33,436 nucleotides of DNA from Nitrosotalea sp. (lineage in GTDB: Archaea; Halobacteriota; Syntropharchaeia; Alkanophagales; Methanospirareceae): NCBI GenBank assembly GCA_020725315.1, contig DYFG01000006.1:1-33436 (forward strand), read 5' to 3'. Positions 23,916-32,879 of this stretch are shown here, piece after piece. Both the position numbers and the translations under genes were made by a program. Within the stretch, counting starts at the first letter, position 1, and the number at the start of each line of letters is the position of its first letter. The notes beneath the pieces were generated by a model, which saw only the letters and a list, made by a program, of their open reading frames with translations, did no database searches and was not told the origin of the DNA.

Positions 23916-24018
23916 CCACAAAAATCCAAATCCTAAGCACCAAATTAAGCCCTTACAGGGCTTGTGGGGTCGTGGGCAGAGCCCACGGAAACAAATCCAA
24001 ATATCTAAAATCAAATCA
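23896..24018 (+). repeat. Third copy of the hairpin repeat, partly coding for the epimerase C-terminus
   Basis: The copy runs TTCTTTTCCGGTTTTAACC (epimerase end), AAATCCTAAGCACC…AATTAAGCCC, one CCCTTACAGGGC hairpin and one CGTGGGC-AGA-GCCCACG palindrome (23971-23987). It is shorter than the 139-bp copies: the second hairpin of each kind is missing. The first part matches the reverse complement of about 1602-1655, including the CCGGTTTTAAC motif. Confidence 0.85.
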
Positions 24019-24020
24019 AA

Positions 24021-24551
24021 AAGTGTGGCTTTAATATTATTTCATTAGCAAACAATCATATATATGACTACGGTGAAATTGGATTAAAAGATACGTTAAA
24101 TGAAATAACAATGAATGGTTTAGACTATATCGGTGCTGGTTTATCCTTTGATGAAGCTTATAGTCTAACGATAAAAGTAATAGATAATACTAAGATAGGC
24201 TTTTTGGCATTTTGTGAAGCTGAGTTCGGAGCGTTAATAGAGGATGAAGGACGTGGAGGATATGCATGGATAAATCACCCCGTTGTAAATAATATCATCA
24301 GAAACTCCAAACAAAAAGTAGATGTTTTGATACTAATTGCCCATGCGGGAGCTGAAGAAGTCCCATTGCCATTACCTGAATGGCGAGCAAGATATCGTGA
24401 GTTATGTGATTTGGGTGTAGATGTACTTATAGGACATCATCCTCATGTACCTCAAGGCTGGGAAAAATATAACGAGTCTTTGATATTTTACAGTTTAGGA
24501 AATTTTTATTTCGATTGGAATGTTTCCAAAAATAAAGAGGATATGTCATAG
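24021..24551 (+). pseudogene. CapA-family fragment (poly-gamma-glutamate/capsule synthesis type)
   Basis: From about 24021 the frame reads KCGFNIISLANNHIYDYGEIGLKDTL, the family's hallmark S-L-A-N-N-H-x-x-D-x-G motif, and continues through GLDYIGAGLSFDEAY, ILIAHAGAEEVPLP (metal-site His) and VDVLIGHHPHVPQGWEKYNE…IFYSLGNFYFDW. CapA proteins are calcineurin-like metallo-enzymes tied to surface polymer synthesis. The N-terminal third is missing (the frame enters from the hairpin repeat), and it stops right after the SLGNFYFDW region where the family continues for about 60-100 residues. Truncated at both ends, in an AT-rich stretch. Confidence 0.78.
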
Positions 24552-24715
24552 TCTGTATTACTCAATATTAAAAAATAACTATTTAGATATGGCAAACCAG
24601 CAATCAATTTACCTATACAAAACGAGATATGAAAACTACTATAAGGAGTATGCAATGGCAGTGCGCAAAAATATGAGATTTATATCTAACATATATATCA
24701 TAATTAAGCAGCTAT

Positions 24716-25207
24716 TTTTCAATACAAAAGCTGGTTCAATCAGGTGTGGATATATGCCGTAAAAAGGGGTTAAATGTACGTCAAGGGTTAATAGATGTTC
24801 CATTAGGTGATGTTGAAGATAAGCAGTTTGATTATGCGATATGCAACGTAACAATACAGATGGTCATGTATCCTGAAGTGCTTTTGTCAGAAATGAAACG
24901 CATCGCACATTATCAAATCATATCATTTCCAAATTTTGCACATTAGAGAAACCGATTGGACCTATTGTTAAAAGGGCGAATGCCCCGACCTATGTTATTT
25001 GGATACGAGTGGTACAATACGGGACATATTCACCAGCTTTCGATTAAAGATTTTAATTTATGGATTGCTTGTTTTGATGATATAACTTATTCGGTACTCA
25101 AAAAACTAAACTTAAAAAATGTGATATTAATCTCAAGAGAAGATTTTGAAGACGAAGAATTACTTAGAACCTTAACTCCACCTGGATGGGGAATAGGTCT
25201 AATCTGA
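24716..25207 (+). pseudogene. MetW-like methyltransferase remnant with an internal TAG
   Basis: One frame spans 24716-25207: SGVDICRKKGLNVRQGLIDV…, FDYAICNVTIQMVMYPEVLLSEMKRIA, IISFPNFAH, then TAG (24944-24946), then RNRLDLLLKGRMPRPMLFGYEWYNTGHIHQLSIKDF. This is the MetW family order: the second half of a Rossmann methyltransferase domain and the usual PNFGHWRxR…LLLxGRMP…YEWYDTPNIH signature, with the stop where the Trp should be (TGG to TAG). The first SAM-binding motif is missing because the 5' end is cut. The nonsense codon plus truncation make it non-functional. It continues the AT-rich patch begun by the CapA fragment. Confidence 0.75.
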
Positions 25208-25261
25208 TATCCCGTAATATCCCGCTCTTTTGCCAATCAGACATACATGAAGGTGGAAACC

Positions 25262-25270
25262 TTTATATTA
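25262..25270 (+). promoter_or_regulatory. TATA box of the transposase fragment
   Basis: TTTATATTA is centred about 27 bp before ATG 25293, as for a leaderless transcript. Confidence 0.4.
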
Positions 25271-25292
25271 ATATATTCCCCATATACTGAAT

Positions 25293-25460
25293 ATGGAACA
25301 ATGGGTCAAAGAATGGCTGAAGGAAGAGAGGGATCAGGGTGTAAAATGCCTTGAGGTAAAGATGCAGGGAAAAAGCCACTATGTCTATCATTCGACCACT
25401 TACTGGGATAAGGCACTCAAAAAGCCTAGAAAAACCTCATCTTATAATCTCAATACATAA
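25293..25460 (+). pseudogene. N-terminal fragment of a transposase
   Basis: An open frame of 55 codons from ATG 25293 (MEQWVKEWLKEERDQGVK…, then VYHSTTYWDKALKKPRKTSSYNLNT). The pattern V-Y-x-S-T-T-x-W-D-K-x-L-K-K-x-R-K is like the start of long IS4/IS1634-like archaeal transposases of several hundred residues. The DDE catalytic domain is absent and the frame ends by a stop soon after the pattern, so this is a fragment with its own promoter. The family assignment is from recall of the motif and is not firm. Confidence 0.5.
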
Positions 25461-25510
25461 AACAACAAGTAGAAAAAGAATAAAAGAAATTAAAAGAGGT
25501 GATTTTAAAA

Positions 25511-25801
25511 ATGGATAAATGCCCAAGATGCAGAGTGGAAATGAAGATTGATCAAGATGCATACGTGAGAGACGATGTCATCGTTTTACACCAAGTCGAG
25601 AGATGCCCTGAATGTGGAGAGATTATGCTTACGGAGGAGCAGATGGATGCCTTTGTTGAAAAATTAAAGCGATTGAATCTCTGGAAAGAGGAATATGGTA
25701 TCGTTAAGATAAGGAAAAATCGTCCTGAGTACGAAAAACTTGTTGAGATATCAAAAACGCTGGCAGAGAAGGGGGTAAAACTCAAAATTATTGAAATGTA
25801 A
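25511..25801 (+). CDS. YgiT/MqsA-type zinc-finger protein
   Basis: 96 residues from ATG 25511, preceded by AGAGGTGAT at 25495-25503. The zinc ribbon is C4-x2-C7 (MDKCPRC) with CPEC about 30 residues later, and the connecting segment (VIVLHQVERCPECGEIMLTEEQ) is the YgiT-type zinc finger also seen in MqsA antitoxins. The C-terminal half is a basic/acidic helical region (LKRLNLWKEEYGIVKIRKN…) with no helix-turn-helix. A toxin partner is not adjacent, so it may be an orphan antitoxin or a regulator. Confidence 0.7.
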   Translation: MDKCPRCRVEMKIDQDAYVRDDVIVLHQVERCPECGEIMLTEEQMDAFVEKLKRLNLWKEEYGIVKIRKNRPEYEKLVEISKTLAEKGVKLKIIEM

Positions 25802-25837
25802 ACTCGAGAAAATCTGTGTAATCTGTGGTTATAAGAA

Positions 25838-26737
25838 ATGAAAGAAGTTTGTATCTTAATACCAACCTTAAACGAAGAAAAATCGATAGGCGGAATTATA
25901 AGAGAATTTAAGGACATCGGATTTGAGAATATCCTTGTAATTGATGGAAACAGTACCGATTCGACGAGAGAAATCGCAAAGAAGGAAGGAGCGAGGGTGG
26001 AAGTTCAGCATGGAAAAGGTAAAGGCACAGCGGTTAGGCAAGCTCTTGAACTTATAGATGAGGAAATAATTGTAATTATTGATGGAGACGGGACATACTC
26101 GCCTTCAGAGGTAAGAACATTACTTGCGCCAATACTTAATAATGAAGCTGACCACGTTATTGGTAACCGATTTGGTTTTAGAGGTGCGTTTACTCTCTCT
26201 CATCGAGTTGGCAACTGGGTATTGAACAAAGTATTTGGGCTCGGTTACGGAGTGAAATTGACTGATATATTGTCGGGATACAGGGCTCTTACAAAGGATT
26301 GTTTGAGGGAGATGAATCTCAAGAAAGAAGGGTTTGAGATAGAAACAGAGATGGCGGTAGAGTCAGTAAAACGGAGTATAAGGATAAAAGAAGTTCCCAT
26401 AAGATATGAAAAAAGGAAAGGAGTTTCAAAACTCAATTTTATCCGAGATGGAGGAAGGATATTGTATACGCTCTACGCACTTGCACGGATGTATAATCCT
26501 ATGTTCTATTTCGGTATCATTGGCTCTCTATTTATTCTTTGCGGCATCCTCTCCGGTGCTTATGTTGTGATGGAGTGGTATTATAGAAGTATATCGCATG
26601 ACCTCCTCACTGTTTTTACCGCACTTTTGATAATTTCAGGTGTGCAGTTTCTTATATTTGGACTCTTGGGTAACTTAATAGTATCATTGCAAAAAGATAT
26701 GATAGAAGTATTAAGAGACATGATTAAGAAGAGGTAA
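25838..26737 (+). CDS. Family 2 glycosyltransferase, dolichol-phosphate type
   Basis: 299 residues. The GT2/GT-A domain has ILIPTLNEEKSIGGII, NILVIDGNSTDSTREIAKKEG, the DxD-type site VIIDGDGTYSP, the acceptor region NRFGFRGAFT and LTDILSGYRALTK, and the basic finish RYEKRKGVSKLNF. Two membrane helices follow (about residues 222-247 and 262-288). The architecture is that of archaeal dolichol-phosphate mannose/hexose synthases such as AglD and AglJ, which start or extend N-linked glycans on dolichol phosphate. It lies near aglB but converges with tfb. The donor sugar cannot be told from the sequence; the neighbouring epimerase makes GlcNAc, GalNAc or galactose plausible. Confidence 0.87.
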   Translation: MKEVCILIPTLNEEKSIGGIIREFKDIGFENILVIDGNSTDSTREIAKKEGARVEVQHGKGKGTAVRQALELIDEEIIVIIDGDGTYSPSEVRTLLAPILNNEADHVIGNRFGFRGAFTLSHRVGNWVLNKVFGLGYGVKLTDILSGYRALTKDCLREMNLKKEGFEIETEMAVESVKRSIRIKEVPIRYEKRKGVSKLNFIRDGGRILYTLYALARMYNPMFYFGIIGSLFILCGILSGAYVVMEWYYRSISHDLLTVFTALLIISGVQFLIFGLLGNLIVSLQKDMIEVLRDMIKKR

Positions 26738-26833
26738 GTGGAAGTGTGATAAAAACAGGTCTAATAAAAGGAATCGTTAATTTACGCTCACAAGATCTAT
26801 TCCATCTGCTCCAATAGCATATCAATCTTTGAA

Positions 26834-27703
26834 TTAAACCTGTGATGGAAGAAGATCGATATTTAATCGCTTCACCAATTCCTTGTATCGATCCCGAATG
26901 GTGATCTCGGTTGTCCCGACAACTTTGGCTATCTTCTTCTCTGTTATTTTTTCGCCACTTAAAACCGCGGCGATATAAATCGCAGCCGCTGCTGTTCCAA
27001 TCGGTCCCCATCCCTTTGCCACTCCGGTTCCCTTATCATCCTTGAGTATCTCTGTTGCTTTTTCCCTTATCTCCTCACTTAACCCGAGTTTAGAGCAGAA
27101 CCGGGGGATGTAGCGCGCAGGGTTAGCAGGTGCGAGCTTTATCTCCAATTTTCTTAAGAGGAAGATATACGCCCTTCGTATCTTTTTTAACGGGCTCCTT
27201 GAGACCTCAGCAATCTCTTTCAGTGTTCGTGGAACTTCATACTGCCTGCACGTAATATACAACATCGCTGAAACCAATTCCTCTATACTTCGTCCCTTAA
27301 TTAGGTTATGCCTCATCGCCTTTCGGTATAATACTGACGTCTCCTCCTTGATGTTATTGGGTAGCTTCAGTGCACATGCCATTCGGTCTATCTCAACGAG
27401 TGCGAGGGAAAGCGTTTTATCACCGGAGTCAATACTAATCCCGCGTAATCGTTTTGTTCGAGCGGGCAATCCGGGCATAGGTGTGCCCAGCCCCTTGTCA
27501 TGTATTCTATAACTCATAGGAGGACCTGTTCTTATCCTTTTAGCAGCTTGTTCCTCATCATAGGAACGCCATTCAGGTCCGAGGTCAACGATATTCTCAG
27601 CTATTACCACCCCACAATCAGCACAGTACAGTTCTGCACGCTTAGAATCGGTTACTATATTTTTAGAATTACATTCTGGACATTTACGAATGCGCTCCTC
27701 CAT
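26834..27703 (-). CDS. tfb: Transcription initiation factor TFB
   Basis: 289 residues. The N-terminal zinc ribbon uses C8, C11, C27 and C30 (CPEC…YCADCGVVIAE). The B-reader/linker follows (EWRSYDEEQAAKRIRTGPP), then two cyclin-fold repeats (from about residues 105 and 200), the second ending with the helix-turn-helix KKIAKVVGTTEITIRDRYKELVKRL that recognises the BRE next to TATA. TFB recruits RNA polymerase with TBP to all promoters described here. Its start has a strong GAGGTGAT site five bases before the ATG. A TATA-like CTATTTATAG (27859-27868, minus strand) implies a leader of about 135 bases, unusually long for this window. Confidence 0.95.
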   Translation of the reverse strand: MEERIRKCPECNSKNIVTDSKRAELYCADCGVVIAENIVDLGPEWRSYDEEQAAKRIRTGPPMSYRIHDKGLGTPMPGLPARTKRLRGISIDSGDKTLSLALVEIDRMACALKLPNNIKEETSVLYRKAMRHNLIKGRSIEELVSAMLYITCRQYEVPRTLKEIAEVSRSPLKKIRRAYIFLLRKLEIKLAPANPARYIPRFCSKLGLSEEIREKATEILKDDKGTGVAKGWGPIGTAAAAIYIAAVLSGEKITEKKIAKVVGTTEITIRDRYKELVKRLNIDLLPSQV

Positions 27704-27950
27704 TTATCATCACCTCTAAAAAGAAAGGATCTCCACTATCAGTCGCGAAAGTCATGCCAATAAGGATACAATAATTCTTTTTCTTCCCCCCTCTTCTTTA
27801 ACCATCCTAAGGTTGCTCATCCTTTTTAACATTGTTATTATTAGTTATGTTATTCATACTATAAATAGGTATCGGAAATTGATTTTGACCAGCTCACGCT
27901 CGACTTGAAGGTAAAGAAGATGAGGTTAACGGTAAGGTGATGAGCTCATT
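27704..27950. promoter_or_regulatory. Intergenic region with the tfb promoter and leader
   Basis: A near-palindromic TATA-like CTATAAATAG (27859-27868) serves tfb on the minus strand. Pyrimidine-rich stretches (27776-27800) lie in the predicted leader. I see no hairpin large enough to call a riboswitch. Confidence 0.4.
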
Positions 27951-30900
27951 TTAAATGAGGTCTACTTTTACCGTTCTCCCCTCCATAACATCCTCTTCGT
28001 GGATTCGCACTTCTTTCTCAACATCCCACACCACTGTTTCGTTCTCGAAATGCCCTGCTCTTATAGTGTACGGCGATACAGAAACATCAAAATTCGTGCC
28101 ACCTTCTACCGGGCCTTCTGTTGAATACGGTACGATAAACTCGTATGAGTCATTAGCCATAGTTCTTGCAGAATACGTAAATGTTCTCCCCTGGTTGGTA
28201 GTTATCGTTGTTGATACCTCGATTAAGGATCCTTTAGGAGCTGTCCCTTCGATTCTCGCTCCCTTGACGTATTCAAAGACTTTAACAAAACTCACTGGCT
28301 GTAGGTATTCGGGTGTCCAAGCTTTTATGTTCGGCTGTCCTGTTGGGACGCCATAAAGGTAAACGTTTAACGTCCCCTCCTTCTTCTCAATTATGAATAC
28401 ATTTTTGTTCTTTTCGTCTCTTATTATCCACCTGCCCCCGTTCACTTTCGCGACAGTGCTATTCTCAGAGAGGAGAATACCCAATGAATCAAAAGTGCTT
28501 GTTAGCATTTCAGGCATAATTCCTTCGTCCAAATCCTCTTCTATCCCTACTGCCGCTGGCATACTGAAGAGGCGCCCATGAAGAATCTGTGCCTGAGCGG
28601 CTGTCGTTTCATAATTACCGGAAAAAGATCTCCAGTACATATATCCGGTATTTTCGTCCATGATAACCAAGGGGAGGATAAACGTGGGTGATTCGTGCAC
28701 CAAACGGTAGTGATTCAATGCGGATATGCTCTCACCATCTACCTCCACACTCGCACCATCAAACATATGTAACCGAGCTTCCATCGTGTTATAGTAATAT
28801 GAAAGAGTGTTATAACGTTGAGGATCGCCTGCCCATACGGTCATCGCAGCATATTTGTTGTATAAAGCGTTCCATATATCAGCCATCATGAAATCGCTGA
28901 TAACATACCGGACGCCGAGAGCATCGGCAACCTCGTTCGCCTCGTTTTCATTGTCTACAATGAAGAATACACAAGCTCCGGGACTACCACTACCTATAGG
29001 ACCACCAATGCCTGCCTGGAACGGATTTGCATTCGGTATCCGATGCGCTATCCAGGTAATTATATGCCCGTAGTCCCACCAGCTCATCACACCGTAAGCC
29101 GAAGTGGGGTACTTATAATCCTCTCTCACACCCGTTGTCCTGTTTAAAGGAGGTTCTTCATATACTCCATAGTAGTCAACATCGGGATCAGGCGTGTTAT
29201 TTCGCATCCATCTCAATGCCTCATACCACTCCTCATCCGCACCGATACCCCGCTCTGCGGTATTTATGGCGTATGCTACGCTCAGTGGCAGGTTAGTAGT
29301 AGAGGGGAAATGCTCTGCTTCTGCTACTGCATTCAACGGGAAAGGATAGAACACGAGCACCATGATGAGCAAGATGGCAAGCGTTTTCCTAAGTGGCTTC
29401 TCTACCTCCGCTCTCTTTTTATTTGCGGCATGCATCCAGACGAAGAAGATCGCAACAATAACTGTCAGTGGGATGATGGATTCGATACCCACCCGGACAA
29501 GGCCTATGACAAAGATAATCATTATAGCGGAAGCGAAAATAGGAAGGTATATATCAAAGGTTATCTCACTTCTTCTCGCTTTCCCTCCTTTCTTCCTGGA
29601 ACGAGCATCAGTGGTTGATTCTCTTCTCACCTCTTTTTCGCCAGTTAAAAACTTGAAAGCCTTCATAGAAAACAGCCCCATAAGAATAGCAACGTTTATC
29701 GCATAATAATAAGCGAACCTGTTCTGTCCTATGCCTTCTACTCCGAAGATACCCAAACCGCCAACTGCAACCAATATTATAAAGCTCCAGACCAATATCA
29801 GAAGCTCTTCCGGTCTATTTCTCATCATTATATCCATCACAAGTATAGCCATTGCGAAGAACGCGATGAAGAAGGGGGTTGTGAACCATATCCAGGCTTT
29901 TTCAGAATCCATTGGATGAACCTCAGCTATGGTCAATGCCGTTCCACTCGGTGTTAACGTGCCAAAGAGACCACCAACCGTTGATGAGGAGAGTGCGATA
30001 GCCAGCCCGAGTAATACTGCTATGGTAAAAACAGGCAATAGAAAATCGTATTTAGAGGTTAGTTCTAACGGAGAACCATGCATGGAGCTGATACCCAATT
30101 TCTTTAACCCCGCACTCAGCTCGGGATTTTCGTCAAAAAATCGTTTTAGCTTTACGAGCTCGCTTTTTTTCTCAATATTAGCTTGATGCTTTGTTTTTAT
30201 GTGCTCGACGATGCCAACGCCCCTTGATTTCTTACCACATATCGGACAAGTATATTCACCTGTTCCTATCTTCTGCGGCTTCGTCGTGTCGGCTTTTGCT
30301 ATCCTTTCCCTAACTAAGCCATGCCTATAACCAAATTTATTGCTTAGATACCGATAAAGGAGGGGAATGGAGAAAATGATTATGCCGACGCTTAGCGGTC
30401 CAAACTGCTGTATGTTATAAAGTGGATAAGAGGGTCCGAAGAAAGGGAGGAGCATTAGGAACGAGATGAGGAATACAGGAGCGAGAGTAACGCATATATA
30501 GCCATTTTTCTCGCCACGCAATCCCTCAATGGCGTATTGAAAGACTCCAAAGAGGATGAAAATGGCGACGAAGATGACAGCGCCTATCCATGTAAGTATG
30601 TAAAATCCGAGTGCCATACCTGCCAAAATGATGTAAAAGACGTAAGAATCGGGCTTTTCCCAGAAATGAAAGATAATAAGTGCGAGAAGGAAGAGGATAA
30701 GAGAAAGGAATACCCACCATTCCCAGGGCATTACCTGAAAAAGCACCAATATCGCACCGGCATAGCAGAGGAATGGGAAGTTCTTGCCTCTTACCCATTC
30801 TCCAGGAGAGCTTGCAAACCAGTCCAGAAAAGCCCCTTCAGGTAGCTCCTCTTTTGCTCTCTTTAGCGCCAATATGAGTAACATCACTGCTATGGTGCTG

Positions 30901-31823
30901 AACAGCACTTCACCAATATGGTGATCTGTAAATCCGATTATAGAACGTGAGAGGAACTGTCCTGGAAGAACTGCAACCACCACCGCAGCTATCACGCCTG
31001 CATATTTGTTATATAGCTCCCTTCCAATGATATAAACCGGGAAAACGACCAATGCACCGAGGATTGCGGGATAATACGCGCCTACTGCTTCCATTAGTGC
31101 TCTCGTTGGCAAGCCAAGCCCGATTATCCAGGTGGCAAAGATAATTATCTGGTCAAATAAGGGAGCGAAATGGAGGTATGTTCCGTGGGGGAAGTGGGTA
31201 TAAGCATCAAAGAAGAGCCGACGAGGGAAATGGTCTCCGAATAATGCGTTCTCAACCAATCGCATGTGGAATACTGCATCATCGGATGCAAATCTAACGG
31301 TGTCCTTAAAAACGGTATCATACGGCAAGACGGTTCTTATGAGAAGGGCAATACCAAAAATAATGAAGAGCGTATTGAAAACTGGAAGGTTTTTGATGAC
31401 CGTTTGCAGTTTTGCTTCTTTAAGAATTCCGAAGTGGTGCTCGTTTGATATAAGAAGAGGAAGAACGGTTAAGCCCACACCGATAAATGAGAGTAAAGAT
31501 ATCCAACTGTATTCGATACCGAAGTACGGGCTAAAGGCGGCGATGAGGGGCGAGATAAGTATGAGCGCTTCAAGTAAGATTAGAGAAGCGTAAAAAGCCC
31601 ATTTCTTTTGCATCCATATTCCGTAAGCGAAGGGAAAAGCAGCAAGAGCAACGAGGTCTAAACTTCCCTTGACGCTCAGTCTCTGCGGTGCATGCAGAAG
31701 CGATACAATGGAGGTGGCACATAAAAAAACAAGCAGTATAGAGGTTATCTTTGAGCCTAAGGGCATTACTTCTCTTCCCTTTTTATTCTCCTTTCTAGTT
31801 TCCTTCTTATTCTGCCGTTGCAT
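27951..31823 (-). CDS. aglB: Archaeal oligosaccharyltransferase AglB (STT3) with an inserted zinc finger
   Basis: 1290 residues against the usual 800-1000. It transfers lipid-linked glycans to Asn-x-Ser/Thr sites outside the membrane. The N-terminal half has about 13 membrane helices with the catalytic motifs ASDDAVFHMRLVENAL (first D-x-D-like site) and IGFTDHHIGEVLFS (second). The external C-terminal domain carries MSWWDYGHII (WWDYG at 915-919) and the following substrate-binding region. A C2H2-type zinc finger (C526, C529, H541, H546) sits in a Lys/Arg-rich loop between membrane helices, where nothing comparable is usual. The start at 31823 is supported by CTTTTATAG (31848-31856), about 27 bp upstream, which implies a leaderless mRNA. 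Confidence 0.93.
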   Translation of the reverse strand: MQRQNKKETRKENKKGREVMPLGSKITSILLVFLCATSIVSLLHAPQRLSVKGSLDLVALAAFPFAYGIWMQKKWAFYASLILLEALILISPLIAAFSPYFGIEYSWISLLSFIGVGLTVLPLLISNEHHFGILKEAKLQTVIKNLPVFNTLFIIFGIALLIRTVLPYDTVFKDTVRFASDDAVFHMRLVENALFGDHFPRRLFFDAYTHFPHGTYLHFAPLFDQIIIFATWIIGLGLPTRALMEAVGAYYPAILGALVVFPVYIIGRELYNKYAGVIAAVVVAVLPGQFLSRSIIGFTDHHIGEVLFSTIAVMLLILALKRAKEELPEGAFLDWFASSPGEWVRGKNFPFLCYAGAILVLFQVMPWEWWVFLSLILFLLALIIFHFWEKPDSYVFYIILAGMALGFYILTWIGAVIFVAIFILFGVFQYAIEGLRGEKNGYICVTLAPVFLISFLMLLPFFGPSYPLYNIQQFGPLSVGIIIFSIPLLYRYLSNKFGYRHGLVRERIAKADTTKPQKIGTGEYTCPICGKKSRGVGIVEHIKTKHQANIEKKSELVKLKRFFDENPELSAGLKKLGISSMHGSPLELTSKYDFLLPVFTIAVLLGLAIALSSSTVGGLFGTLTPSGTALTIAEVHPMDSEKAWIWFTTPFFIAFFAMAILVMDIMMRNRPEELLILVWSFIILVAVGGLGIFGVEGIGQNRFAYYYAINVAILMGLFSMKAFKFLTGEKEVRRESTTDARSRKKGGKARRSEITFDIYLPIFASAIMIIFVIGLVRVGIESIIPLTVIVAIFFVWMHAANKKRAEVEKPLRKTLAILLIMVLVFYPFPLNAVAEAEHFPSTTNLPLSVAYAINTAERGIGADEEWYEALRWMRNNTPDPDVDYYGVYEEPPLNRTTGVREDYKYPTSAYGVMSWWDYGHIITWIAHRIPNANPFQAGIGGPIGSGSPGACVFFIVDNENEANEVADALGVRYVISDFMMADIWNALYNKYAAMTVWAGDPQRYNTLSYYYNTMEARLHMFDGASVEVDGESISALNHYRLVHESPTFILPLVIMDENTGYMYWRSFSGNYETTAAQAQILHGRLFSMPAAVGIEEDLDEGIMPEMLTSTFDSLGILLSENSTVAKVNGGRWIIRDEKNKNVFIIEKKEGTLNVYLYGVPTGQPNIKAWTPEYLQPVSFVKVFEYVKGARIEGTAPKGSLIEVSTTITTNQGRTFTYSARTMANDSYEFIVPYSTEGPVEGGTNFDVSVSPYTIRAGHFENETVVWDVEKEVRIHEEDVMEGRTVKVDLI

Positions 31824-31847
31824 TCTCTACTAACATTATGTTCCTCT

Positions 31848-31856
31848 CTATAAAAG
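31848..31856 (-). promoter_or_regulatory. TATA box of aglB
   Basis: CTTTTATAG on the minus strand is centred about 29 bp upstream of the ATG at 31823, placing the transcript start at or next to the ATG. Confidence 0.5.
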
Positions 31857-31859
31857 TGT

Positions 31860-32023
31860 TTTAATATGTCTAGCTCGAAGTATGACAAAGTAACACTAAA
31901 CTAAAGGGAATAGAAGAAAATTTTAAAGAATTGAAGTCTTTTGTGCAAAGCTTAAAGAGTAAAGAAAAAGAAATAAACGAAGATCAATTGATAGCCACGT
32001 ATTTCAGTATTATGTAGATCAAT
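31860..32023. other. AT-rich spacer with a start-less open frame
   Basis: On the plus strand 31889-32017 can be read as …LKGIEENFKELKSFVQSLKSKEKEINEDQLIATYFSIM, a coiled-coil-like charged peptide with no start codon after the preceding stop. It may be the end of a broken gene. Nothing else is visible here. Confidence 0.35.
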
Positions 32024-32878
32024 TTGATAAATTTCTTACTCGCCAAGCCGTTGGCATTTCACGTATTTCATAAACCACCGCTTTTTTTACCTTTAGAGAT
32101 AATTGCAGTTTTTATTTTTCTTAATGCTCTTTTGGGTTTTACAAATAGTGCGTTCAATGCTTTTCAGGAATTCAAGTTTAAAAGCGAAGTGAAGCGAATA
32201 GATAGGAAAAGAATCCTGAGGTTTTTGAGTTTTCTTACCATTGGTTCTATTTCTGGTGTTGTTTTTGCGTATGTGGATAGCATCATGCTCGGTATTTTTA
32301 TGGCGGCGGAATACGTAGGTTTTTACCGGGCTTCATATAATATCGTGATTGCAATTGCAGGCCTGGCAGCCATTGCAGGCGTGTTATTTCCAGTATTCAT
32401 TCAGTTAGAAGGAGATGATTTGAATAATGCCTTTCAGAAGGTCTTTAAATATTCTACGATTCTATCTTTCCCTTTTGCATTTGGGCTTGCATTCATTGCA
32501 GAGCCTTTTGTGAAGGTGATATATGGATCTGATTATCTGCCTGCGGTTTATCCTCTGTATGCATTATCATTTTTGATTATAACAGCTACGACTGATTTCT
32601 TTGGAACAATGTTTAATGCGAAGGAGAAGCCGGAATATCCAGCAATGGTTATTATTGTTTCAATGACACTGAACGTTATTCTGAACTATTTTTTGATTTT
32701 AAAGTTTGGTATGATAGGTGCTGCGGTTGCTACGGTAATATCAACGTATTTCAACTTTGTTTCGCTTAGCATTTTGTCTAAGAGGGTTTTGGATATATTT
32801 CCCGCATTAAGTTCTATTTATAAGCCCTTATTCTCTTCTCTTGCGATGGTTGCGTTTCTTTATTTCATTCCAAATTAA
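32024..32878 (+). pseudogene. Truncated polysaccharide flippase (Wzx/MviN type)
   Basis: 284 residues of a MOP-superfamily lipid-linked oligosaccharide flippase, which normally has 12-14 membrane helices and about 480 residues. It keeps LPLEIIAVFIFLNALLGFTNSAFNAFQ, then KRILRFLSFLTIGSISGVVFAYVDSIMLGIFM (a hallmark helix pair), EYVGFYRASYNIVIAIAGLAA, FVKVIYGSDYLPAVYPLYALSF and EKPEYPAMVIIVSMTLNVILNYFLI. The N-terminal third is missing, there is an apparent loss of about 60 residues after FNAFQEF, and the C-terminus stops early in a helix. The only start, TTG 32024, is poor. The family and its place beside aglB suit export of glycan lipids. Confidence 0.75.
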
Positions 32879-32879
32879 A

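Noticed and set aside
24944..24946. TAG in the MetW-like frame as a possible pyrrolysine codon
   Set aside because: The position is a conserved Trp in the family and TGG to TAG is a single change; the gene is truncated anyway, and no pyl genes are seen.
26745..26819. 24-codon GTG-started frame after the glycosyltransferase
   Set aside because: Too short, no recognisable motif, no good ribosome site.
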